DNA of 64,000 nt from Clostridia bacterium (GCA_017463125.1 JAFTPV010000005.1:1-64000), one strand, 5' to 3'; counted from the first letter of the stretch, positions 7,573-17,755 are shown. The notes: generated from the sequence alone by a model not told the origin. Numbers and translations are program-made.

Positions 7573-10500
7573 ATGGCAAAGAGAACAGACATCAAAAGAG
7601 TCATGATAATCGGCTCGGGACCTATCGTTATCGGTCAGGCAGCCGAGTTTGACTACGCGGGCACGCAGGCCTGCCTTGCACTGAAGGAGGAGGGCTACGA
7701 GGTAATCCTCGTAAACTCAAACCCCGCTACGATAATGACGGATACGACTATTGCGGACAAGGTGTATATGGAGCCCTTGACCCTTGAGTATATCGCGAAA
7801 ATTTTAAGATACGAGCGTCCTGACGCTATTCTTCCCGGCATCGGCGGTCAGACGGGTCTTAACCTCGCTATGCAGCTTGAGAAGAAGGGCGTTCTTCGTG
7901 AGTGCCACACAGAGCTTCTCGGAACAAGCAGCGAGAGTATTGAGCGTGCCGAGGACAGAGAGCTTTTCAAGGAGCTTTGCCAATCCATAGGCGAGCCTAC
8001 TATTCCCTCCGAGATCACTTACAGCATTGACGAGGCGAAGGCGGCGGCAGAGAGAATAGGCTACCCCGTAGTTCTGCGTCCCGCGTTCACCCTCGGCGGT
8101 ACGGGCGGCGGCTTTGCTAATAATGAGGAGGAGCTTTACGAAATAGGTCTTAACGCATTTAAGCTCTCTCCCGTTCACCAGGTTCTTATTGAGAAGAGCG
8201 TCAAGGGATATAAGGAAATCGAGTTTGAGGTTATGCGTGACTCTAACGACCACGCTATCACCATCTGCGGTATGGAAAACATTGACCCCGTCGGTGTCCA
8301 CACGGGTGACTCGCTCGTTGTCGCTCCTATTATGACTCTCTCCGAGCATGACAAGAAGATGCTCAACGATTCTGCTATAAAGATTATCAGAGAGCTTAAG
8401 ATAGAGGGTGGCTGTAACGTTCAGTTCGCTCTTAACCCCCACTCCTCCGAGTACTATCTCATTGAGGTAAACCCGAGAGTTTCGCGCTCCTCCGCTCTTG
8501 CCTCTAAGGCATCGGGCTATCCTATCGCAAGAGTTACGGCAAAGATTGCCGTCGGTATGGCTCTTGAGGATATAAAGATTGCGAACACCAACGCGGCATT
8601 CGAGCCCCAGCTTGATTACGTTATCGCGAAGCTTCCGAGATTCCCCTTTGACAAGTTCACCGCAGCCTCCAACACCCTTGGTACACAGATGAAGGCAACG
8701 GGCGAGGTTATGGGCATAGGCTCAAATCTTGAGGAATGTCTTCTTAAGGGTGTACGCTCGCTTGAAATCGGTGTAAACCACATTTATCACCACAAGTTTG
8801 ACAATATGACAGACAGCGAGCTGAAGGAATACATCTCCGAGTTCCGTGACGACAACATCTTCGCGATTGCGGAGCTTATCTATCGCGGCACAACTGTCAG
8901 CGAGATACACGAGATTACTAAGATCACTCCCTTCTTCCTTGAGGCTATAAAGAATATCGTTGATATGGAAGAGGTTCTTAAGGCGCACGCCTTCGACCTC
9001 GAAACCCTTAAGGCTGCAAAGAAGATGGGCTTCTCGGACAAGTACGTTGCGAGAATGTGGAAGTGCTCCGAGACCCAAATATTCAAGTTCAGAAAAGAGC
9101 ATAACCTCTTCCCCGTATTCAGAATGGTTGACACCTGCCACACGGGCGCATATATTCCCTATTTCTACTCTTCTTACACCGGTGAGAACACCTCCGTGCT
9201 TACCGACAGAAAGAAGATAGTGGTTCTCGGCGCAGGTCCCATCCGTATCGGACAGGGTGTTGAATTTGACTACTCCACCGTTCACGCGGTTTCGACAATC
9301 AAGAAATCCGGCTACGAGGCTATAATCATAAATAACAACCCCGAAACCGTTTCTACCGACTACACTACGGCTGACAAGCTCTACTTTGAGCCTCTGACTC
9401 CCGAGGACGTTATGAATATTATAGAGTTTGAGAAGCCCGAGGGCGTTATTGCCTCTCTCGGCGGTCAGACTGCTATTAACCTTGCACAGCCACTCTACGA
9501 CCTTGGCGTTAAGATTATCGGTACAGACTGTGCGGCTATAGACAGAGCCGAGAACAGAGATGCCTTTGAGAAGCTTCTTAAGGACCTTAACATTCCCCAG
9601 CCCGCAGGCCGAGCAGTTACCAAGATCGAGGACGGTGTTGCTGCTGCAAAGGCTGTCGGATACCCTGTGCTTGTACGCCCCTCCTTCGTTCTTGGAGGCC
9701 GTGCAATGCAGATAGTTGCAAACGAAAATCAGCTTCGCCACTACCTTAAGACCGCCGTTGAGATTGATGAGGACAAGCCCGTTCTCGTTGACAAGTATAT
9801 CAGCGGTAAGGAGGTTGAGGTTGACGCTATCTGCGACGGTCAGGACGTCTTCGTTCCCGGTATTATGGAGCTTGTTGAGCGTACGGGTATTCACTCGGGC
9901 GACTCTATCTCGGTTTATCCTACCTTCTCTATCTCCGATAAGGTAAAGGGTACTATCCTGCAGTACGCAAAGAAGCTCGGTCTTGGCATCGGAATCGTAG
10001 GTCTTTACAACATTCAGTTTATCGTTGACGACAAAGAGGACGTTTACATCATCGAGGTTAACCCCCGCTCCTCGCGTACCGTTCCCTTCCTTTCTAAATC
10101 TACAGGCTACTCTCTTGCAGATATTGCAACCGAGTGTATTCTCGGCAAGTCCTTAAAGGAACAGGGCATCTTCAAGCTCTATCCCAAGGAGAAGGACAGA
10201 TGGTACGTTAAGGTTCCCGTCTTCTCCTTCAACAAGCTTCGCGGACTTGACGCTTACCTCTCTCCCGAGATGAAGTCCACCGGTGAGGCTATCGGCTACG
10301 ACGATAAGTTCTACAGAGCACTCTACAAGGCTCTTCAGGCATCGGGCATGCACCTTCAGAACTACGGCACCGTTTTCGCAACCATTGCAGACTGTGACAA
10401 GGACGAAGCTCTTCCTCTCATTCGTCGCTTCTACAACCTCGGCTTCAATATCGAGGCAACCGGCGGTACTGCAAGCTTCCTTAAGGAAAACGGCATCAGA

Positions 10501-10746
10501 ACCCACGTGCTGAAGAAGCTCTCCGACGGCTCTGAGGAGATTGCAGAATCTATCAGACAGGGACACATCGCTTATGTTATAAACACATCCGACCCCTCGT
10601 CCTCGGGAGTTATCCGCGACGGCTTTGAGATAAGAAAGTACGCGACCGAAAACAACGTAACTATGTTCACCTCTCTTGATACAGTAAGAGTTCTCCTCGA
10701 CGTGCTTGAGGAAACCACGCTTACTATATCCACAATAGACGCGTAA
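7573..10746 (+). CDS. carB: Carbamoyl-phosphate synthase, large subunit
   Basis: The 1057-aa length is full for CarB. It uses bicarbonate, two ATP and ammonia, normally supplied by CarA, to make carbamoyl phosphate. Two homologous ATP-grasp halves are visible: the first opens with GSGPIVIGQAAEFDYAGTQA near residue 14, and the second with GAGPIRIGQGVEFDYS near residue 550. Each half has a glycine-rich ATP loop and the ending IEVNPR. An oligomerisation domain separates them, and a C-terminal MGS-like allosteric domain starts near 930 (TVFATIADCDKDEALPL). No carA is present in this window, so the glutaminase subunit must be encoded elsewhere. Confidence 0.96.
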   Translation: MAKRTDIKRVMIIGSGPIVIGQAAEFDYAGTQACLALKEEGYEVILVNSNPATIMTDTTIADKVYMEPLTLEYIAKILRYERPDAILPGIGGQTGLNLAMQLEKKGVLRECHTELLGTSSESIERAEDRELFKELCQSIGEPTIPSEITYSIDEAKAAAERIGYPVVLRPAFTLGGTGGGFANNEEELYEIGLNAFKLSPVHQVLIEKSVKGYKEIEFEVMRDSNDHAITICGMENIDPVGVHTGDSLVVAPIMTLSEHDKKMLNDSAIKIIRELKIEGGCNVQFALNPHSSEYYLIEVNPRVSRSSALASKASGYPIARVTAKIAVGMALEDIKIANTNAAFEPQLDYVIAKLPRFPFDKFTAASNTLGTQMKATGEVMGIGSNLEECLLKGVRSLEIGVNHIYHHKFDNMTDSELKEYISEFRDDNIFAIAELIYRGTTVSEIHEITKITPFFLEAIKNIVDMEEVLKAHAFDLETLKAAKKMGFSDKYVARMWKCSETQIFKFRKEHNLFPVFRMVDTCHTGAYIPYFYSSYTGENTSVLTDRKKIVVLGAGPIRIGQGVEFDYSTVHAVSTIKKSGYEAIIINNNPETVSTDYTTADKLYFEPLTPEDVMNIIEFEKPEGVIASLGGQTAINLAQPLYDLGVKIIGTDCAAIDRAENRDAFEKLLKDLNIPQPAGRAVTKIEDGVAAAKAVGYPVLVRPSFVLGGRAMQIVANENQLRHYLKTAVEIDEDKPVLVDKYISGKEVEVDAICDGQDVFVPGIMELVERTGIHSGDSISVYPTFSISDKVKGTILQYAKKLGLGIGIVGLYNIQFIVDDKEDVYIIEVNPRSSRTVPFLSKSTGYSLADIATECILGKSLKEQGIFKLYPKEKDRWYVKVPVFSFNKLRGLDAYLSPEMKSTGEAIGYDDKFYRALYKALQASGMHLQNYGTVFATIADCDKDEALPLIRRFYNLGFNIEATGGTASFLKENGIRTHVLKKLSDGSEEIAESIRQGHIAYVINTSDPSSSGVIRDGFEIRKYATENNVTMFTSLDTVRVLLDVLEETTLTISTIDA

Positions 10747-10782
10747 GTGCACCTAGTATATAAAAGACAGGTTTGTTAAAAA

Positions 10783-11520
10783 ATGAAACAATCAATTTTT
10801 AGAGTAAAAGAAAATACTCCCCTGACAAGCACCGTATATAAAATGGTGCTTGTCGGTGACACGAGTGATATAACGAACTCGGGTCAGTTCGTAAATATTA
10901 AGCTTGACGGACTTTTTCTTCGCCGTCCTATATCGGTGTGCGACTGCGAGGGTGACACGCTCACTCTTGTTTACAAGGTTGTTGGTAAGGGAACGGAGCA
11001 GATGAGCAAGATGTGCTCCGGCGAGAGTCTTGACGTTCTCACGGGACTCGGCAACGGATATAACACGGACGTATCTGGAAATGCCCCCTTACTGCTTGGC
11101 GGCGGTGTCGGAATTCCTCCTATGTATATGCTTTGCAAAAAGCTTATTTCCGAGGGCAAGTCCGTGTCGGTCGTGCTCGGCTTTAACAAAGCTGATGAGG
11201 TGTTTTATGAAAATGAATTCCGTGCGCTTGGAGCTGACGTAACCGTCACCACCGTTGACGGCTCTTACGGCACACCCGGATTCGTTACCGACGTTATGAA
11301 GGATAGGGAATATTCTTATTTCTACACCTGCGGACCCGAGCCTATGCTCAAGGCGGTTTATAAGACCTCTGTGACGGGCGGTCAGTTCTCGTTTGAAGAG
11401 AGAATGGGCTGCGGATTTGGCGCTTGTATGGGTTGCTCTTGTAAGACGATTACGGGATATAAGAGAATATGCAAGGAAGGTCCCGTGCTCGTAAAGGAGG
11501 AAATCTTATGGCAAAATTAA
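10783..11520 (+). CDS. pyrK: Dihydroorotate dehydrogenase electron-transfer subunit
   Basis: PyrK carries FAD and a [2Fe-2S] cluster and passes electrons from the PyrD FMN to NAD+. The 245-aa protein has an FAD-binding barrel (LRRPISVCD), a nucleotide-binding Rossmann part (LLLGGGVGIPPM, CGPEPML) and a C-terminal cysteine cluster (GCGFGACMGCSCKT, then RICKEGPV) that binds the iron-sulfur centre. Its 3' end overlaps the pyrD start by 13 nt, so the two subunits are translationally linked, as expected for the type 1B heterotetramer. Confidence 0.95.
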   Translation: MKQSIFRVKENTPLTSTVYKMVLVGDTSDITNSGQFVNIKLDGLFLRRPISVCDCEGDTLTLVYKVVGKGTEQMSKMCSGESLDVLTGLGNGYNTDVSGNAPLLLGGGVGIPPMYMLCKKLISEGKSVSVVLGFNKADEVFYENEFRALGADVTVTTVDGSYGTPGFVTDVMKDREYSYFYTCGPEPMLKAVYKTSVTGGQFSFEERMGCGFGACMGCSCKTITGYKRICKEGPVLVKEEILWQN

Positions 11521-12416
11521 ACGTTAATTTATGCGGTATAGAGCTTGACAATCCCGTAATTCCCGCATCGGGCACGTTTGGCTTCGGCTACGAGTTTGCC
11601 GAGCTTTACGACATAAATATACTCGGCACGTTCTCCTTCAAGGGAACGACGAAGGACGCAAGATTCGGAAACCCGACACCGAGAATTGCAGAAACCCCTA
11701 TGGGTATGATAAACGCTGTCGGACTTCAGAACCCCGGCGTTGATAAGGTTATCTCCGAGGAGCTTCAGAAGCTGAAAAAATGCTTTAATAAGAAGGTTAT
11801 GGCAAACGTTTCGGGCTTTTCGGTTGACGAGTACGTATACACCTGCGAAAAAATCGACAAGTGCGAGCAGGTCGGCTGGATAGAGGTAAACGTTTCCTGC
11901 CCCAACGTTCACGGAGGCGGTATGAGCTTCGGCACGTCCCCAGAGGCTGCGGCAGAGGTTACCCGCGCGGTAAAGGCGGTTACGACAAAGCCCGTTATAA
12001 TTAAGCTCTCACCTAACGTTACCGACATCGTTTCGATAGCGAAGGCGTGCGAAGAGGCGGGAGCTGACGGTATCAGCCTTATAAACACTCTTCTCGGTAT
12101 GAGAATAGATTTGAGAACCAAGAAGCCCGTTATTGCCAACAAGATGGGCGGCTTCTCCGGACCCGCCATCTTCCCCGTTGCCGTGAGAATGGTTTATCAG
12201 GTATCCCACGCGGTAAATATTCCCGTTATTGGTATGGGAGGAGTTTCGAGCGCCGAGGACGTTATTGAAATGATGATGGCAGGTGCTACCGCTGTTGAAG
12301 TCGGTGCTGCCAATCTCGTTGACCCCTATGCTTGCAAGAAAATAATCGAGGACCTTCCTCGAGTTATGGAAAAATACGGAATAAATTCACTTGAAGATCT
12401 TAAAACCTTGTTATGA
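11508..12416 (+). CDS. pyrD: Dihydroorotate dehydrogenase, catalytic subunit, type 1B
   Basis: It oxidises dihydroorotate to orotate with FMN. I chose the ATG at 11508, which sits 7 nt after AAGGAGG (about 11494-11500) and gives the usual N-terminus MAKLNVNLCGIELDNPV. A longer frame would run into pyrK. Type 1B features include PASGTFGFG, FKGTTKDARFGNPTPR, the active-site cysteine in VNVSCPNVHGGG and the FMN phosphate segment GMGGVSSAED. At about 302 aa it has normal length. Its stop codon overlaps the start of the following GH2 gene (ATGA). Confidence 0.95.
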   Translation: MAKLNVNLCGIELDNPVIPASGTFGFGYEFAELYDINILGTFSFKGTTKDARFGNPTPRIAETPMGMINAVGLQNPGVDKVISEELQKLKKCFNKKVMANVSGFSVDEYVYTCEKIDKCEQVGWIEVNVSCPNVHGGGMSFGTSPEAAAEVTRAVKAVTTKPVIIKLSPNVTDIVSIAKACEEAGADGISLINTLLGMRIDLRTKKPVIANKMGGFSGPAIFPVAVRMVYQVSHAVNIPVIGMGGVSSAEDVIEMMMAGATAVEVGAANLVDPYACKKIIEDLPRVMEKYGINSLEDLKTLL

Positions 12417-15175
12417 CAACTAGATTTTACAATTCACTATCCTTGAACGGCTCTTGGGAGATGGATTACACCGAAGATGATTATCTCTCGGAAAAATTAC
12501 CGAGCTTTGTTGGTGTGAATATCAACTCGGCAGTTCCCGGATACGTAGAGGATATGACCGACGCCTTCTCGGATGCGGGGCTTAACCGTGACTTTAAGAT
12601 AAATCCGGAATATAACGGTCAAAGATATCCGATATCCGCTACCGCGCCAGACATGGCTCTGCCGAATATCGTAGGCACATTTTTCTACCGCCGCACTTTT
12701 GAGTGGGCGGAGGAACGCGAAGCGTATCTACATTTTGAAGGTGTTCAGAATGCCGTATCGGTATGGCTGAACGGCAGATTTCTTGCAAGACACGAGGGAT
12801 ATAGCGCGCCTTTCTGTGTATCTATCCCCTCTGATATACTGAATATCGGTAAAAACGAGATGGTAATGGCGGTTTCCACCCATCATATATTCGGCTTTGA
12901 CGGTCAGCTCATCTCGGGCATTACATCAAGAGCCGCAAGCCAGTATAGCGGAGGTATCACCGGTGACGTTGAGATAAGAACTTATCTCTCACCTCTTCGC
13001 GACGCGGCGGTGATTATAGCTCCCGATTGCAACCGGGCAACCGTGCGTGTGGAGCTTTCCGGAAAGTGCGCTCTTCGCTACGAGGTTTGCGACTCCGACT
13101 CTGTTTTAATACAAGGGGAGTGCGAGGGAGATTTCTCCTTTGACACCTCGGCGCTTACGCGCTGGAGTCCCGAAAATCCAAAGCTCTACACGCTGAAGAT
13201 TTTCTCGGGTGAGTGCGTGCTTGAAAGAAGGTTTGGCGTAAGGAAGCTTGTTGTTGACGGAGTTCATTTCCGCTTAAATGGCGAGCCATATTATCTTCGC
13301 GGTGTCTGCGAGCATTGCTATTATCCCGAAACCGTGCATCCAACGCACGATATTGATTTTTACAGAACCGTTATAAGAAAGCTCAAGAGCTTGGGCTTTA
13401 ACTTTATACGCTTCCATACCCACGTGCCGCCAAGAGAATATATGCAGGCGGCAGACGAGCTTGGTATGCTCATGCATATTGAAAGCCCGAATAATACGAC
13501 ACTCTCACAGTGGCGCGATATCGTTGACTTTTGCAGTCGGCACACGTCAACTGTTATATACTGTTGCGGAAACGAGATGCAGCTTTACGACGACTTTATC
13601 GACCATATTGAGAAGTGCGCCGATTACGTTCATAAGACTACCGACTCGCTCTTCTCACCTATGAGCGCTCTGCGCGGACTTGAATACTGCTGGTGCGAGC
13701 CTGACCAGGATCACCTGACGGTAAAAGAGCCGTTCCGCCATCACCCAAAGAGATTTGAACTCGTGGGGAAATTTTCCGACCTTTATAACAGCTTCTCGCT
13801 CGAACACGTCAGCTACAAATCTCTTGACGCTGACGTAAAGAAGCTCGACGACTGGAGCCGCATTTACGGCAAGCCGAGAGTTACTCACGAGATATGCATT
13901 GACGGAACGTACACCGACCTCTCGCTTGAGGAAAGATACCAGGGTACGAGGATAGGTGATACGACCCAGATGTTTTCTTCTATAAGAGAGCATCTTAAGG
14001 ATAAGGGCGTTCTTGAAAAAGCACCTCTCTATTTTAAGAACTCTTGTGAGTGGCAGAGGCGTGTAAGAAAATACTGCTTTGAGGCGGTAAGACGCTGTGA
14101 AAACATGGCGGGCTACGATTTCCTCGGTCCGATAGACACCCACTGGCACACCTTCGGGTACGACGTGGGAATGATGAACGAGTTTTACGAGATGAAGCCC
14201 GGAGAGAGCGTGGAGAACGTTCTGCGCTACAATTCGCCTACAGTGCTTCTTAACGACATCGGCACAAGAGTGAATTTTACCTCAGGTGAAAGCCTCAGCT
14301 GCGGAATATTTGCCTCCTTGTACGGCATCGGAGATGCAAAATCTGCCCTGCTGCGCGTAGAGCTTACGGCAGACGGCGAGCAGATATATCTCTCGGAGCA
14401 GACCGTCCACGTCGAGTGCGGCAGAGTGATGAGGCTATGCGACGTTTTAGCAGAGCTTCCCGAGGTAGAAAAGCCGAAGGAGCTGAAGCTTTCCGCATCG
14501 CTTATCATTGGCGATATCAAGGCGGAAAACGAATGGGAGCTTTATCTCTTCCCGAAAGTCTGTGAGCCTAATGCTGACGGACTTACCGTACGCGAGAATA
14601 TGAGCGCTGACGAGCTTATCGCAGCACTTAAGGGCGGAGAGGACGTTGTTCTTCTCGGACACGGCCCATTCCCTGCACTCGCATCAACCTACAGAATTGC
14701 TCTGGCAGGAAGAACGAGGGGAAACCTTGCGACTGTGATAAACAAGCACCCAATACTAGAGGATCTTCCTCACGAGGACTTCTGCTCTTGGCAGTTCAGA
14801 GTGTTGCTTGAGGGCGCGTACCCCGTAGCATTCATCGGTGAGGAGGTGCCGTTTGACCCGATAATCGAGGTGGTTTCCACTCACAAGAACGTAACACGCC
14901 AGGCGGCTCTGTTTGAGCTTTCGGCACTCTCGGGCAGGCTGATCGTCTGCGGCTTTAATTTTGACGAGAGTGACCCTTGCGCGACTTGGCTTAAATCAGA
15001 GATAATTAAATACGCAAAAAGCGATGCTTTTGCTCCGAAAAACAAGGTGGGAGAGCGTGAAATACGCGCTCTTATGTCAGGTGAGATTGATAACGGCGAG
15101 GCCAACACCAACGTTGCCGTAAATCCCAACGACAAGACCGCCGTGAGAAAAAAGAAGAGCTTTGACTGGTTTTAA
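12413..15175 (+). CDS. Glycoside hydrolase family 2-type protein inside the pyr operon
   Basis: This 920-aa protein has GH2 architecture: a jelly-roll sugar-binding domain (about 85-190, LHFEGVQNAVSVWLNGRFLARH), an immunoglobulin-like domain (about 195-275) and a TIM barrel (from about 285, LNGEPYYLRGV). The barrel carries the acid/base motif CCGNE (Glu388). No confident nucleophile was found; HEICIDG (near residue 490) is a candidate. There is no signal peptide, so it acts in the cytoplasm. A C-terminal extension of about 250 residues looks like a glutamine-amidotransferase or receiver-type beta-alpha region and ends in a Lys-rich tail. It overlaps pyrD by 4 nt and is followed by pyrF 35 nt later, so it is co-transcribed with pyrimidine genes. 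Substrate is unknown. Confidence 0.8.
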   Translation: MTTRFYNSLSLNGSWEMDYTEDDYLSEKLPSFVGVNINSAVPGYVEDMTDAFSDAGLNRDFKINPEYNGQRYPISATAPDMALPNIVGTFFYRRTFEWAEEREAYLHFEGVQNAVSVWLNGRFLARHEGYSAPFCVSIPSDILNIGKNEMVMAVSTHHIFGFDGQLISGITSRAASQYSGGITGDVEIRTYLSPLRDAAVIIAPDCNRATVRVELSGKCALRYEVCDSDSVLIQGECEGDFSFDTSALTRWSPENPKLYTLKIFSGECVLERRFGVRKLVVDGVHFRLNGEPYYLRGVCEHCYYPETVHPTHDIDFYRTVIRKLKSLGFNFIRFHTHVPPREYMQAADELGMLMHIESPNNTTLSQWRDIVDFCSRHTSTVIYCCGNEMQLYDDFIDHIEKCADYVHKTTDSLFSPMSALRGLEYCWCEPDQDHLTVKEPFRHHPKRFELVGKFSDLYNSFSLEHVSYKSLDADVKKLDDWSRIYGKPRVTHEICIDGTYTDLSLEERYQGTRIGDTTQMFSSIREHLKDKGVLEKAPLYFKNSCEWQRRVRKYCFEAVRRCENMAGYDFLGPIDTHWHTFGYDVGMMNEFYEMKPGESVENVLRYNSPTVLLNDIGTRVNFTSGESLSCGIFASLYGIGDAKSALLRVELTADGEQIYLSEQTVHVECGRVMRLCDVLAELPEVEKPKELKLSASLIIGDIKAENEWELYLFPKVCEPNADGLTVRENMSADELIAALKGGEDVVLLGHGPFPALASTYRIALAGRTRGNLATVINKHPILEDLPHEDFCSWQFRVLLEGAYPVAFIGEEVPFDPIIEVVSTHKNVTRQAALFELSALSGRLIVCGFNFDESDPCATWLKSEIIKYAKSDAFAPKNKVGEREIRALMSGEIDNGEANTNVAVNPNDKTAVRKKKSFDWF

Positions 15176-15210
15176 TTTTGATAAAATAATTTATAAAGAG
15201 GTATACAAAA

Positions 15211-15909
15211 ATGGGAAAAGACGTTATTATTGCCTGCGACTTTGACAGTGCGGAAAAGACCTTTGCATTCCTTGACAAATTCACGGGAAGGAAGCCCTTT
15301 GTTAAAATAGGAATGGAGCTTTACTATGCTGAAGGTCCTTCTATCGTCAAGGAGATAAAGAAGAGAGGCCACAAAATATTCCTCGACCTTAAGCTCCACG
15401 ACATACCCAACACGGTAAAGAAGTCTATGGCGGTGCTTTCTCGCCTTGACGTTGATATGACGAACCTGCACGCAGCGGGTACGAAGAGAATGATGGAGGC
15501 GGCTATCGAGGGGCTTACCCGTCCTGACGGCACTCGCCCCATGCTTATCGCTGTAACACAGCTTACCTCCACCGACCAAGAGGCTATGGAGAACGACCTT
15601 CTTATCAAGGAGCCTATCGACAAAGTTGTTATGCACTATGCTCATAACGCTATGGAGGCAGGACTTGACGGCGTTGTTTGCTCTCCTCTGGAGGCTGGTA
15701 AGGTACATGACAGGTGCGGTAAGAATTTCGTAACCGTAACCCCCGGCGTAAGATTTGCTGACGGTGACATCGGTGACCAGAAGAGAGTTATGACTCCCGC
15801 AGAGGCGAAGAAGATTGGCTCTGACTATATCGTTGTAGGCAGACCTATCACCGCAGCAGAGGACCCCGTCGCAGCATACGAGAGATGCGTAGCAGAGTTC
15901 GTGGATTAA
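15211..15909 (+). CDS. pyrF: Orotidine 5'-phosphate decarboxylase
   Basis: It catalyses the last step of UMP synthesis, OMP to UMP plus CO2. The 232-aa protein has the catalytic Lys/Asp array in [13 protein letters not shown], the N-terminal strand [13 protein letters not shown], and the phosphate-binding C-terminal segment [15 protein letters not shown]. Length and motifs are those of the short bacterial class I enzyme. The SD AAAGAGG precedes the ATG by 9 nt. It follows the GH2 gene in the same operon. Confidence 0.95.
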   Translation: MGKDVIIACDFDSAEKTFAFLDKFTGRKPFVKIGMELYYAEGPSIVKEIKKRGHKIFLDLKLHDIPNTVKKSMAVLSRLDVDMTNLHAAGTKRMMEAAIEGLTRPDGTRPMLIAVTQLTSTDQEAMENDLLIKEPIDKVVMHYAHNAMEAGLDGVVCSPLEAGKVHDRCGKNFVTVTPGVRFADGDIGDQKRVMTPAEAKKIGSDYIVVGRPITAAEDPVAAYERCVAEFVD

Positions 15910-15951
15910 GCGCGTGATTCTTAAAAACAAACACACAAGGAGATACTAATA

Positions 15952-16602
15952 ATGGAAAGCTATAAGAGAGAATTTATACAGTTTCTTGAGAACGCGGGCG
16001 TTCTTAAATTTGGCGATTTTACCGCAAAATCAGGCAGAAAGATTCCCTATTTCATCAATGCGGGAATGATAAAGACGGGCGCAGACATTGCGACCCTCGG
16101 CGAATTTTACGCAAAGGCTTATTTTGAGAAGCTCGGCAAGAAGCAGGCTGTTCTTTACGGCCCTGCGTACAAGGGAATTTCGCTCTCTGTTTCGGCGGCT
16201 GTGGCTCTTTCAAAAAACGGACTTAACGTTCCCTTCTTCTTCAACAGAAAAGAGGTTAAGGATCACGGAGAGGGCGGAGTTTTCGTAGGATACGTTCCCA
16301 CCGCCAGCGAGGAGATCGTTATCATCGAGGACGTTATCACGGCAGGTACCGCTATCCGCGAATCTATGGAGATACTCTCTCACCTTGAGGGCACGAAGGT
16401 TGCCGCAACCTTCATCATGGTTGACCGTAAGGAAAAGGGTCAGGGCGAGAAGGGCGCTATGGCTGAGATTGAGGAGCAGTTTGGCTTCCCTGTTTACTCC
16501 ATAGTTACCGTTTACGATATTATAGAGTACCTTGAAGAAAAGCCCGAAAACAAAGAAAACGTTGAGCGTATCAAAAAATATCTCGAGGTTTACGGCGCTT
16601 AA
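15952..16602 (+). CDS. pyrE: Orotate phosphoribosyltransferase
   Basis: It joins orotate to PRPP, giving OMP for PyrF. The 216-aa protein shows the N-terminal hood KFGDFTAKSGRKIPYF, the GPAYKGI loop, the flexible catalytic loop FNRKEVKDHGEGG and the PRPP-binding motif VIIEDVITAGTAIRES. It starts at an ATG with an AAGGAGA SD and lies 42 nt after pyrF. Confidence 0.95.
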   Translation: MESYKREFIQFLENAGVLKFGDFTAKSGRKIPYFINAGMIKTGADIATLGEFYAKAYFEKLGKKQAVLYGPAYKGISLSVSAAVALSKNGLNVPFFFNRKEVKDHGEGGVFVGYVPTASEEIVIIEDVITAGTAIRESMEILSHLEGTKVAATFIMVDRKEKGQGEKGAMAEIEEQFGFPVYSIVTVYDIIEYLEEKPENKENVERIKKYLEVYGA

Positions 16603-16653
16603 GTAGCATTTTTGCAAACAAAACCTTACATTTTAACGGAGTGAAACGCAAAT

Positions 16654-17715
16654 ATGAGAAATCTTGTAAACATACTTGACCTCTCGACAGAGGAAATAGA
16701 CGAGCTGATAAAGACGGCGTCTGATATACTTGACAATCCCGAGCTTTACACCAACTCCTGCCGAGGAAAAATTCTCGGAACACTCTTCTTCGAGCCTTCT
16801 ACCAGAACCAGACTCAGCTTCACGTCGGCTATGATGGGGCTTGGCGGAAACGTGCTTGGCTTCTCGCAGGCGGGCAGCTCCTCTACGGCGAAGGGCGAAA
16901 CGGTTGCCGACACTATTAGAATGGTCAGCGCCTACTCTGACATTATAGTAATGCGTCACCCAAAGGAGGGCGCACCGATAGTTGCCTCCGAGGTTGCGAC
17001 AGTTCCGGTTATCAACGCAGGCGACGGCGGTCACTTTCACCCGACCCAGACGCTTACCGACCTCCTTACTATAAAAAAGAAAAAGGGCAGATTTGACAAT
17101 CTGACGATAGGTGTGTGCGGTGACCTTAAGTACGGCAGAACCGTTCATTCGCTTATTTCGGCAATGTCGCGCTACCCGGGCGTAAAGTTTGTGCTGATAG
17201 CACCCGAGGAGTTAAGGCTTCCCGATTACGTAAAGGACGAGTACCTTTACAGCACGGGCTGCGAGTTTGTTGAAACAGATAATCTCGACACTGCTATCCC
17301 CTCGCTTGACATACTTTATATGACTCGTATTCAAGCAGAGCGCTTTGACTCAAAGGAGGAGTACGAGAGGCTTAAGGACTCTTACATTCTGACAAGGGAC
17401 AAGCTGGCTATCGCAAAGGAGGACCTCTCAATCCTTCACCCGCTCCCCAGAGTGAACGAGATAGACGTGGACGTAGACGATGACCCGAGAGCCGACTACT
17501 TTGACCAGGCGATGTACGGCAGATACATCAGAATGGCTCTGATACTTATGCTTCTTAAGACGAAGGGCGTTGTGGACAAGCGCGTCACGGGCGCGCCCGA
17601 CCACAGCCTCGTATGCACTAATCCTCATTGTATCAGCCGTAACGAGCGAGGCATAAAACTACTCTTCGACGAGGGCAGATGCATCTACTGCGACCAGGCG
17701 GCAAGTAAAATATAA
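16654..17715 (+). CDS. pyrB: Aspartate carbamoyltransferase with C-terminal PyrI-like zinc tail
   Basis: It condenses carbamoyl phosphate with aspartate, the first committed step. Residues 1 to about 310 are a complete catalytic chain, with the phosphate motif FFEPSTRTR (45-53), the loop Lys80 (AKGET), [11 protein letters not shown] and HPLPR (262-266). After it comes a tail of about 40 residues with four cysteines, C321-x4-C326-x16-C343-x2-C346. The [11 protein letters not shown] segment matches the start of the zinc domain of E. coli PyrI (CPNSNCISH). The nucleotide-binding allosteric half of PyrI is absent. It is the last gene of the operon, followed by a strong terminator. No separate pyrI is seen here. 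Confidence 0.93.
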   Translation: MRNLVNILDLSTEEIDELIKTASDILDNPELYTNSCRGKILGTLFFEPSTRTRLSFTSAMMGLGGNVLGFSQAGSSSTAKGETVADTIRMVSAYSDIIVMRHPKEGAPIVASEVATVPVINAGDGGHFHPTQTLTDLLTIKKKKGRFDNLTIGVCGDLKYGRTVHSLISAMSRYPGVKFVLIAPEELRLPDYVKDEYLYSTGCEFVETDNLDTAIPSLDILYMTRIQAERFDSKEEYERLKDSYILTRDKLAIAKEDLSILHPLPRVNEIDVDVDDDPRADYFDQAMYGRYIRMALILMLLKTKGVVDKRVTGAPDHSLVCTNPHCISRNERGIKLLFDEGRCIYCDQAASKI

Positions 17716-17725
17716 AAAGCTTTCG

Positions 17726-17755
17726 CTCCCCCGAGAAAATCGGGGGAGATTTTTT
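17726..17755 (+). terminator. Terminator of the pyr operon
   Basis: A 9-bp G/C-rich stem, CTCCCCCGA (17726-17734) with TCGGGGGAG (17740-17748), and a GAAAA loop are followed by a T6 run. Confidence 0.93.

Noticed and set aside
8722-9894. A 390-codon open frame on the minus strand inside carB
   Set aside because: It is antisense to strongly conserved CarB sequence, has no recognisable motifs and an odd Leu/Val/Asn-rich composition typical of shadow frames.
15172-15936. A 254-codon minus-strand frame over pyrF
   Set aside because: pyrF motifs on the plus strand are unmistakable, and this frame has none.
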